Shown: one piece after another, positions 16,764 to 24,606 of the stretch
Numbering within the stretch: position 1 is the first letter of the stretch
How the letters are laid out: each line of letters starts with the position of its first letter
From: Streptomyces cinnamoneus
Lineage (GTDB): Bacteria; Actinomycetota; Actinomycetes; Streptomycetales; Streptomycetaceae
DNA length: 64,000 bases
Direction: 5' to 3'
Assembly (NCBI RefSeq): GCF_014650495.1
Contig: NZ_BMVB01000003.1
Span: forward strand, 216,794 to 280,793
The notes under the pieces: model-generated
Database searches by the model: none
The model's input: only the letters and a program-made list of their open reading frames with translations
What the model was told of the DNA's origin: nothing
Translations under genes and position numbers: made by a program

Positions 16764-19106
16764 ATGCCCGTCGAGGTTGTCTTCTTCAACGTCGGTCAAG
16801 GCGACTGCACGTTCCTCCATTTCTACGAACCGGGGCCTGGGGGAACGCGCATCAGCAAACGTACGGTGCTCCTGGACTGCGGCACGTTCAGCGGCTGCGA
16901 CGTTCCTCCGGGCAGGACGAGCGCGCCCGTGGCCAGCGGCACCGACAGGGCCCGTCTCCTGGCGCACCTGCGGCACGAGATAGGCACGCGCATCACTGAG
17001 AACGGGGGCGTTCTCGACGCCCTGCTGATCAGCCATCCGGACCAGGACCACTACCGGAACCTCGAAGACATCCTGTGTCACCTGGATGCCAAGACCAAGC
17101 TGCCCACGGGAAAGCTCCAGTACCAGGTGGGCCAGGTCTGGTACTCGTGCGATCCCGACAACTACCGCGAGGGCAACGCCCGGGGCGCCAAGGGAAAGGG
17201 CGGTGACGGCAAGGGGTTCGTCGGGCGGCTGCTCACCGAACCCGCTGCGTCCGCCTGTCCCGACCACCCCGCCCACAAGGTGCACAGCATGCCCTTGCGC
17301 GTGCAGTCGCCGAGCGACCCCGTGGCGCTCTTCCCCCCGAAGGTCATCGGCGCCGAGCCGGAACTCCCGAACCTCTTCCTCGTGAGTTCGCAGCCCTTCG
17401 GCCCGCATCCCGACAAGTGGTCGCCCACGGGTGCCGGCAAGTCCCCGGACGCCGGCAACAAGCTCAAGCACCCCGCCCAGGTGATTCCGCCGAGCACCCT
17501 GCCGAAGGAGGCGGAGCTCGCCAAGCTGTTGGACAGACTCCTCGACGTCAGCGATGCCGTCAAAAGCCTGCGGACCTCCACGCCGCGCACCCTCTCCGGT
17601 GACCTCCTGGAGCAGCGTCTGCTGGCCGAAGGCCGAACGGAGTTCGGCAACAGGTTCCTGAAGTCCCTTGCGTCCGACACCGAGCGGAAGGCGGCGAAGG
17701 ACAAGGCCACGCTGGCCGTCCGCAACGCCGGAACGGGCGCGCCGCGCTGGCTGATCCGCTCCGCCAAGGACAGCAAGGAGGCGGCGGACCGGCAGAAGGA
17801 GTGGTTCGCTGCGGAGGGGGTGCGGAAACTCGGCAGCGACTACGTCGCGGCCGGCCACCAGAAGGAATTCGACGCGTATGTCGACAGCCTCCGGTCCACG
17901 ACGTACACGATGGGCGACGACGAGTACGAGGACCATCTGGAGACCGCGGCCGTCCGCAAGGTCACGGAGGACTTCCTCGCCAAGGAGCCGTCGGGCGTGA
18001 TCGACCACGTCGTCGCTCTGTACGCCGCTGACATCGCCAAGGAGCGCAAGGACAGCAACACGGCGCTCGGCCCCGTGAACGCCAAGGTCGTGGACCGGAA
18101 CAAGAAGACCGATGCGGACAACACGGCCGTGGAGAAGGACGACAAGTTCGCCCCCTTGCCGACGCCACCGGCCCTCACCGGAGACGTAACGGCCGACAAC
18201 ACGGCCATCGGCACGTACAACGAACAGGTGCACCGGTACAACGCCGACGTCGCCGCATTCAACGACAAGCATGCCGCGGACGGCAAGCGGAAAATCCCGC
18301 TCGACACCATGAGCAAGCTCCGGCCCGTCCCGTCCGGCGACGACCTCACCGAGCTCGCCAAGGCCAAGCTCTTCGCCGAATACACCGAGGAATTACTGAC
18401 CGACTACCGCAAGAAGACCCACGACCAGTGGGTGGGCGGTCACAAGACCGACTGGGCGAACGCCAGCAGCATGGTGTTCGTCCTCAAGGGAAAGCCGGGT
18501 GCGGACGGCAAGCACCAGCAGGTGTGGCTGATGGCCGACGCCGTCATGATCAACGAGGATCTGCTGCGGAGCCGGTACACGGGGGACGCCTTCGTGGACC
18601 ACGCCCGCAACCGGTGGCTCAAGGTCGGGCACCACGGCAGCGGCACCTCGACGTCCGCCGCCTGGATCACGTTCCTCAAGCCCACGGGCATGTTCGTCAG
18701 CTCGGGCAAGAAGGATTACCACATCCCCAAGGCCAGCCACTTCCAGGACACGGTCATCACCGCCTGGAACAAGACCTCCCCGCCCGTCATCGCGCCGCCC
18801 GACAAGCAACCGGGCGCCACCAAGCCCGACCCCAGTCCCACCGCCCCGCAGCACGACTACGCCTACTGGCAGGACCCGGACGCGAAGAACCCGGACTTCG
18901 CCCTCGTGTGGAAGTCCACTCCGCTCGCCCTGGGCACCAGCCTGACCCCCACGGCTTCCGACAAGGCCACCGCGGCCAAGAAGCCGAAGCCGGGCCCCGG
19001 CCCGAGCGCCGCCAAGAAACGCAAACTCATGGACTTCGAAGGCCAGGGCACCGACTGGCATCTGATCCTGGACGACGCCGGAGGCTTCGAGCTGTGGCAC
19101 CACTGA
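16764..19106 (+). CDS. MBL-fold (ComEC-type) hydrolase with ~500-residue insertion
   Basis: A 780-residue protein starting MPVEVVFFNVGQGDC, the typical first strand of ComEC-like metallo-beta-lactamase domains. The metal motif ISHPDQDH has His91, Asp93, Asp95 and His96, and a second motif KVGHHGS is at 620-626. Normally these lie within ~100 residues; here about 525 residues intervene. The insert is charged and Lys/Asp/Thr-rich, probably helical, and suggests a fused helical or sensor module. The C-terminus has a Lys/Pro-rich linker before a short final domain. No signal peptide or membrane segment is present, so it is not a DNA channel. One TTA codon lies at 18393-18395. ATG 16764 follows GGAGAGG. 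Ten bases separate it from the next gene. It may be a nuclease- or phosphodiesterase-type enzyme serving the operon. Confidence 0.85.
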   Translation: MPVEVVFFNVGQGDCTFLHFYEPGPGGTRISKRTVLLDCGTFSGCDVPPGRTSAPVASGTDRARLLAHLRHEIGTRITENGGVLDALLISHPDQDHYRNLEDILCHLDAKTKLPTGKLQYQVGQVWYSCDPDNYREGNARGAKGKGGDGKGFVGRLLTEPAASACPDHPAHKVHSMPLRVQSPSDPVALFPPKVIGAEPELPNLFLVSSQPFGPHPDKWSPTGAGKSPDAGNKLKHPAQVIPPSTLPKEAELAKLLDRLLDVSDAVKSLRTSTPRTLSGDLLEQRLLAEGRTEFGNRFLKSLASDTERKAAKDKATLAVRNAGTGAPRWLIRSAKDSKEAADRQKEWFAAEGVRKLGSDYVAAGHQKEFDAYVDSLRSTTYTMGDDEYEDHLETAAVRKVTEDFLAKEPSGVIDHVVALYAADIAKERKDSNTALGPVNAKVVDRNKKTDADNTAVEKDDKFAPLPTPPALTGDVTADNTAIGTYNEQVHRYNADVAAFNDKHAADGKRKIPLDTMSKLRPVPSGDDLTELAKAKLFAEYTEELLTDYRKKTHDQWVGGHKTDWANASSMVFVLKGKPGADGKHQQVWLMADAVMINEDLLRSRYTGDAFVDHARNRWLKVGHHGSGTSTSAAWITFLKPTGMFVSSGKKDYHIPKASHFQDTVITAWNKTSPPVIAPPDKQPGATKPDPSPTAPQHDYAYWQDPDAKNPDFALVWKSTPLALGTSLTPTASDKATAAKKPKPGPGPSAAKKRKLMDFEGQGTDWHLILDDAGGFELWHH

Positions 19107-19116
19107 GGAGGCCCCG

Positions 19117-22100
19117 ATGACACTGCCGGTCAGCGCCCTGCGCGAGAAGCTCGTGCTGCCGCACGGCATGCTGGTCGTCACGCCGGAGTTCCTGCAGCTC
19201 CCGCCGGCGACCGATCTGTTCACGACCCACTTACCCGACGGAGTGCTCCGCGTCCTCGACGCGGTCGCCGACCAGGACCGCCTCACGGTGACGGGCCTGA
19301 TCCAGCTGTCGGGCCACGAGCCGCGTCCGGGCACCGTCTCCTTCCTCACCGGGGACGGCGGCGACGGCGGGGAGGACGTGGTCGGCATCCGGATCGACGT
19401 CCCCCTGGCCGGCTCCGACGAGCTCCCCGAAACCCTGCGTCCGGTCCGCGGCGTGCTCGACGCCCTCGCGATATCCACCGTGCACCTCGTCCTCGGCGTC
19501 GAGCCCGGCCCCACCGGCGAGCTCGAACCCCGCATCGGCTTCGGCGTGGAACTGGACTTCCCGACCGGCGCCGGCGCGCGGCCCTACCTGTGGGGCTACC
19601 CGCCCCTGAGCGCGTCCCACGCCTGGAGCCTGGCCGGCAGCTTCCACCCCGTGAAGGTGGACCGGCTCGACGACCTCCAGCAGTTCGCCCACAAGACCGG
19701 TGACTCCACCTTCGCCCTGCCGCCGGACCTGGCCGCGGTGGCCGGCGCGCTGTCGCTGACCGACCTTGTCGTCACCTTCGCCCCGCCCGGCGCGGCCCGC
19801 ACGGCGGGCTTCGTGCAGTCGGTGTGGCTGCGCGTCGACGTCGCCGGCTCCTGGAAGGTCTTCGACGAGCTCACCGTGGGCGACCTGCACGCGGAATTCG
19901 GAGCCATCCAACCGTTCGGGCCGACCCCCCGGCTGCAGGGCCTCGTCGGCGGCACGATCGGCCTGACCGACGACATCGGCGTCGCCGTGCAGGTCGACTG
20001 GAAGGACCGGCAGTCCCGCGTCAGCGGCACCTTGCTGCGGCCGGTGCGGGTGCAGCCCCTGCTGGAGAAGCACTTTCCCGGCTTCCCCGTCGGCTCGGAC
20101 CTGACCGTGAGCGAGCTGTCCGTCCACGGCGAGTTCGGCGGCGAGAACCCCGGGTACGGGGTCGACCTGCTCCTGGACGACGTGCTGAAGATCGCCGACG
20201 GCGTGGAGCTCTCCCAGGTCGCCCTCTCGGTGCGCAAGGAGGGCGGCACCACACGGGCGGCGTGCGACGCGCTGTGGACCCTCGGCGACTCGGCCACCCT
20301 GAACGTGCACGGCGAATGGGAGAAGGGCGGCGGCTGGCTGCTGTCCGCGCGCGCCTCGCACCTCAAGCCCGCCGAGATCTTCGGTCTGTTCGGCATCGCG
20401 CCGCCGCCCGTGCTCAAGGACCTCATGGTCGAGCGGCTGGCCGTGACCTACGACAGCGCCGGCAAGACCTTCGGGCTCGAAGCCGGCGCGCAGTTCCCCC
20501 TCGGGGACATCAGCGCCTGGCTGAGCCTGGACGTGACCCTCACGAAGCGGACCGGCGGGCAGTCCGGCTACGACCAGAACTACACCGGCGGCCTGACCCT
20601 GGAAGTGCCCCGCGCCGGAACCGATCCGCGGACGCTGACCTTCACCGTCAAGAACGCCCAGCATGCGGAGTTCACCGCGGAGTGGACGGACACCGAGGGC
20701 GTGTCCCTGGCCGACCTGGCCGCACTGCTCGGTGTCCAGGACGCTACGGCCGCACAGATCCTGAGCCGGCTGGGCACCGCCGACAAGATCATCATCGGAT
20801 ACTCCTCCGTCCGCAGGTCCGTCGTGTTCTCGGTGCACGACAAGGGCAGCGGCGGGTCGCTCGTCGTGGCCTCCGTCCAGCCGAAGGGCGGCCCACGCGC
20901 CTGGGTGGTGCGAGCCACCATCGGGCTGCAGGCGAGCCTGTCGCAAGTGCCGCTACTGCACGGCCAGATCCCCGACGGCCAGGACCTCGGCGTCCGCGGG
21001 CTGGGCGTCGTGCTCGCCTCGGAGGCGCTGACGGGTGCGCGGCTGCGCGAGCTCGGCGAGGCCCTCACCGCGTGCGACTCGGCCCTGCCCGCGCTGCCGG
21101 CCGACGGCGTCGCCAAGGGCGCGACGTTCGCCGTGGACCTGCTGCTGCCCGGCCGCACGACACCGGTCTCGGTCCTGGTCCGGGCAGGCAGCAGCGGCGG
21201 CAGCGGCAGCGGCAGCAGCGGCAGCAGCAGCAGCAGCAGCAAGCATCCCGCCCTGCCGTCCGGTGCGTCGAAGGACGCAGCCCCCGCCGGGACCCCCGCC
21301 GGCGCCCCTGCCGACGCCTCCGCCGGCGCCTCCGCCAGCGGGGTGCCGCTCGTCGCCTGGGTGGACGTCCAGCGCGCCGTCGGGCCCCTGAACCTGCGCA
21401 GGGTCGGAGTCGGCTTCGCCGACCAGACGGTGTGGGTGCTCTTCGACGCCTCGCTCGGCATGGCCGGGCTCGAACTCGGCGTCGAGGGGCTCGGCCTGGG
21501 CATTCCACTCGCCGACCCGGCGCACCCGGAGTTCCGCCTGGACGGCCTCTCCGTCGGCTACTCCCGGCCGCCGCTGGCCATCAAGGGCGCGCTCGTGAAC
21601 CAGGCGACGGCGGGCACGCCGTACGAGACGCTGGTCAAGGGTGTGCTGGTGGTCTCGGCCGAGAAGTTCGGGCTGACGGCGCTGGGCGCGTACGCCCGGG
21701 CCGAGGCGACCCCCGACGTGCCGTCGCTGTTCCTGTTCGGACGGGTGAGCGGGCAGTTCGGCGGGCCGCCGCCCGTCCAGATCACCGGCATCATGGCCGG
21801 GTTCGGGCTCAACACCACGCTGCGGCTCCCCGAGGGCGACCAGGTGCTGGAGTTCCCGTTCCTGAAGGACATGACCTCGACCAGCCCGGACGCCGATCCG
21901 CTGAAGGTGCTGGACACCCTGATGGGCGGCGACGGGGCCTGGGTGCGCCCGGCCTCCGGGCAGATGTGGTTCGCGGCGGGGCTGGCGTTCAAGGTCTTCG
22001 AGTTCATCGACGGCCAGGCCCTGCTGGCCCTGGAGGTCGGGGACGACTTCGCGGTCGCGCTGCTGGGCACGGCCGAGGCGCGGTTCCCGAAGGACGCCGG

Positions 22101-24606
22101 ACTGCCCGAGTACGCGCGCGTGCGGCTGGGCCTGTCGGCCAAGTACCGGGCCAGCGAACAGGTCCTGAAGATCACGGCACAGCTGGCGCCCGGCTCGTAC
22201 CTCATCGACGAGGCGTGCGTACTGACCGGCGGCTTCGCGCTGTACACGTGGTTCGACGACGCGCACGCCGGCGACTTCGTGCTGACCCTGGGCGGCTACC
22301 ACCCCAAGTACACGGTGCCCGCGCACTACCCGAAGGTTCCGAAGCTCGGCTTCTCGTGGCCCGTCACCCGGGAGCTGACGATCAGCGGCGGCGCGTACTT
22401 CGCGCTCACCCCCGGGGCCGTCATGGCCGGCGGTGCGCTGGATGTGAACTACCGCTCCGGCGACCTGCACGCCTGGCTCACCGCGCACGCCGACATGCTG
22501 ATCGAGTGGGCTCCGTTCCGCTTCGACGTCGAGATCGGCATCAGCATCGGCGTCAGCTACGTGCTCGACCTGTGGCTGGTGCGCGAGACGATCCGCGTCG
22601 AGGTCGGGGCGTCGCTGCGGCTGTGGGGCCCGCCGACGGCCGGCGAGGTCACCATCCACCTGTGGTTCATCTCGTTCACCATCGCCTTCGGCGACGGCAA
22701 CGCCCGCGACGACACCCCGGCGCCGTGGCCGGACGTGGTCAAGCAGCTGCCCGCCCGGGAGGACGCCGTCCGGCTGTCCGCCCTGGACGGGCTCTCCCCG
22801 ACGCGCGCCAAGGACGGGCAGCAGGAGCTGTGGGTCGTCGGACCCGGGGCGTTCTCCTTCGCCGTCCGCACCGCCGTGCCCGTCACCACGCTGATCCTCG
22901 CCGCGCCCGAGGACCCCCGGCGGATCAGCGGTCATGCGGTCGACATCCGCCCCCGCCGCGACGAGGGCAAGGGCCTGCAGTCCGTCCTCACGGTCACGCT
23001 GACCCGCGGACAGGGGACCGTGGAGACCCTGGACCTGCGCGCATGGTACGCAGGCAAGAGCTCGGACGTCCGGCAGAGCCTGCCCGCCGCGCTGTGGGGC
23101 CCGTACGACGGGAAGCTGACCCCCAACGGCCCCCAGCGGGTGGACGACCAGCTCGTGGGCGTCGACCTGCGGCTGCCGCCGCCCGAGGAAGGCGGCACGC
23201 CGGGGCCCATCGAAGCGGAGACCCTCGCGTTCGACGACCGCACGCCGGACGGCGCCCTGCCGCTCCGGCCCCCCGTCGACGCCACGCCCGTCGCACTGCA
23301 GCTGGAGCTGCAGTCCGAAGCGGTGCCGGTCGGGACGGCTACGGCCGAAGCCGCTACGGTCGCATCGGTGCCGGCCGAGGCAGCGGTGCAGGACACCGGG
23401 GACATGGGCGACGCCACGGACAGCATGTCCGGGACCACCGTCGACTGGGCCCGCGACCGGCTGTTCGCGGCCATGGACTACCTGGACGTGAGCCCCGGCA
23501 CCAATGAGCGGCTCGCGGCGGAGGACACCCTGGTGGCCGGCGACGTCAAGGCCAAGATCGCCAAGACCGAGGGCGAGCACCCGCTGCCCACCGGCGAGCG
23601 GCTGTACGTCCTGGGCGCGGGGAAGACCGTCACGCCGGTCGACGTGCACGGCCTGACCGCGTACGAGCCGTTCACGCTGCAGTTCTCCGGCGCCACCCAC
23701 ATGGCCGTCGGACCGGACGGCAGCCGGCTGTGCGCCGTCGACGACGACCAGCGCATCGATGTCCGCGACATTTCCGAGAATCCGCCGCGGACCGACGTGC
23801 CGTCCCTGTTCACCGACCGCATCTGGGGCTACCAGAAGGCCCGGGGAGCCTCGGTGTCGCCCGACAGCAAGTGGGCCTACGTCACCTCCGCGCAGTCGAA
23901 CCAGATGCTGGTGCTCGACCTGGCCTCCACACCGCCCCGCAAGCACCAGGACTTCGGCGCGCAGACGCGGCCCGGCGAGGCGGTCCCCGCCGCGCGGTGG
24001 GACACGGCGTCGCAGGTGGTCTACCTCGCCAAGCCGGACAAGGGCGTCGTGACCCGGATCGACGTCACGGGCGGCAAGTGGCCCGTCGAGCTGGGCGACC
24101 TGCCCGCCGGCCCCGACCCCACGCGCCTGGCCGTCGACCCCCGGGGCCGCTGGATCTACGTGCTCAACGAGGGCCACTCCACCGTGACCGTGGTGGACCT
24201 CGCCGCGACGGGCATCGTGGCGACCCTGCGCACCGGCACGGACCCGAGCGCCCTGGCCGTGTCCCCGGACGGCAACCGCCTCTACGTGGCGGCCGTCACC
24301 ACCGGCACGGTCTCGGTGTTCGACGTGTCGGGCGCCGCACCGCAGGAGGTCGGCGAGCCCGTGTGGGTCGGACCGGAGCCGGTCGCGCTCGCGGTGTCGG
24401 CCGACGGCGCGCGGTTGTTCGTGGCCCGGTCGAAGGCCCGGCAGGTCCAGGTGGTGGACACCACCGCCACCCCGCCGGTCCTGCTGCCCGTCACCGTTCC
24501 GCTCACCGACGATCCGGTGGCGCTCGCCGTCACCGTGCCGCCGAAGGCCCCGGAGCCACCGGCTGCCCCCAGCGACACACGAACCACCGAAGGCGGTACG
24601 GCATGA
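19117..24606 (+). CDS. Giant DUF6603-like protein with C-terminal beta-propeller
   Basis: An 1829-residue protein without signal peptide. Residues ~1-680 and ~740-1230 are long runs of amphipathic beta-strands (for example GVEGLGLGIPLADP, LDGLSVGYSRPPLAIKGALV, VRVQPLLEKHFPGFPVGSDL). This is the pattern I associate with DUF6603, a family of large bacterial and fungal proteins of unknown function. A Ser/Gly then Ala/Pro linker (~690-740) splits the two halves. Residues ~1540-1800 contain YVTN/lactonase-like propeller repeats (LAVDPRGRWIYVLNEG, ALAVSPDGNRLYVAAV, ALAVSADGARLFVARS). A TTA codon lies at 19231 (codon 39). The gene is preceded by GAGGAGG, and its stop overlaps the next start (ATGA). 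It looks like a structural scaffold or binding protein rather than an enzyme. The DUF assignment rests on pattern recall only. Confidence 0.8.
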   Translation: MTLPVSALREKLVLPHGMLVVTPEFLQLPPATDLFTTHLPDGVLRVLDAVADQDRLTVTGLIQLSGHEPRPGTVSFLTGDGGDGGEDVVGIRIDVPLAGSDELPETLRPVRGVLDALAISTVHLVLGVEPGPTGELEPRIGFGVELDFPTGAGARPYLWGYPPLSASHAWSLAGSFHPVKVDRLDDLQQFAHKTGDSTFALPPDLAAVAGALSLTDLVVTFAPPGAARTAGFVQSVWLRVDVAGSWKVFDELTVGDLHAEFGAIQPFGPTPRLQGLVGGTIGLTDDIGVAVQVDWKDRQSRVSGTLLRPVRVQPLLEKHFPGFPVGSDLTVSELSVHGEFGGENPGYGVDLLLDDVLKIADGVELSQVALSVRKEGGTTRAACDALWTLGDSATLNVHGEWEKGGGWLLSARASHLKPAEIFGLFGIAPPPVLKDLMVERLAVTYDSAGKTFGLEAGAQFPLGDISAWLSLDVTLTKRTGGQSGYDQNYTGGLTLEVPRAGTDPRTLTFTVKNAQHAEFTAEWTDTEGVSLADLAALLGVQDATAAQILSRLGTADKIIIGYSSVRRSVVFSVHDKGSGGSLVVASVQPKGGPRAWVVRATIGLQASLSQVPLLHGQIPDGQDLGVRGLGVVLASEALTGARLRELGEALTACDSALPALPADGVAKGATFAVDLLLPGRTTPVSVLVRAGSSGGSGSGSSGSSSSSSKHPALPSGASKDAAPAGTPAGAPADASAGASASGVPLVAWVDVQRAVGPLNLRRVGVGFADQTVWVLFDASLGMAGLELGVEGLGLGIPLADPAHPEFRLDGLSVGYSRPPLAIKGALVNQATAGTPYETLVKGVLVVSAEKFGLTALGAYARAEATPDVPSLFLFGRVSGQFGGPPPVQITGIMAGFGLNTTLRLPEGDQVLEFPFLKDMTSTSPDADPLKVLDTLMGGDGAWVRPASGQMWFAAGLAFKVFEFIDGQALLALEVGDDFAVALLGTAEARFPKDAGLPEYARVRLGLSAKYRASEQVLKITAQLAPGSYLIDEACVLTGGFALYTWFDDAHAGDFVLTLGGYHPKYTVPAHYPKVPKLGFSWPVTRELTISGGAYFALTPGAVMAGGALDVNYRSGDLHAWLTAHADMLIEWAPFRFDVEIGISIGVSYVLDLWLVRETIRVEVGASLRLWGPPTAGEVTIHLWFISFTIAFGDGNARDDTPAPWPDVVKQLPAREDAVRLSALDGLSPTRAKDGQQELWVVGPGAFSFAVRTAVPVTTLILAAPEDPRRISGHAVDIRPRRDEGKGLQSVLTVTLTRGQGTVETLDLRAWYAGKSSDVRQSLPAALWGPYDGKLTPNGPQRVDDQLVGVDLRLPPPEEGGTPGPIEAETLAFDDRTPDGALPLRPPVDATPVALQLELQSEAVPVGTATAEAATVASVPAEAAVQDTGDMGDATDSMSGTTVDWARDRLFAAMDYLDVSPGTNERLAAEDTLVAGDVKAKIAKTEGEHPLPTGERLYVLGAGKTVTPVDVHGLTAYEPFTLQFSGATHMAVGPDGSRLCAVDDDQRIDVRDISENPPRTDVPSLFTDRIWGYQKARGASVSPDSKWAYVTSAQSNQMLVLDLASTPPRKHQDFGAQTRPGEAVPAARWDTASQVVYLAKPDKGVVTRIDVTGGKWPVELGDLPAGPDPTRLAVDPRGRWIYVLNEGHSTVTVVDLAATGIVATLRTGTDPSALAVSPDGNRLYVAAVTTGTVSVFDVSGAAPQEVGEPVWVGPEPVALAVSADGARLFVARSKARQVQVVDTTATPPVLLPVTVPLTDDPVALAVTVPPKAPEPPAAPSDTRTTEGGTA
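21188..21243 (+). repeat. (AGC/GGC)n microsatellite in linker
   Basis: A 56-bp run of GGC and AGC triplets encodes the Ser/Gly linker of the giant DUF6603-like protein. Triplet units keep frame if slippage changes copy number, so linker length may vary between strains. Confidence 0.85.

Noticed and set aside
19017..19033. Basic stretch in the MBL protein (KKRK) resembling a nuclear localisation signal.
   Set aside because: Short basic linkers are common by chance; there is no other sign of a eukaryote-directed effector.
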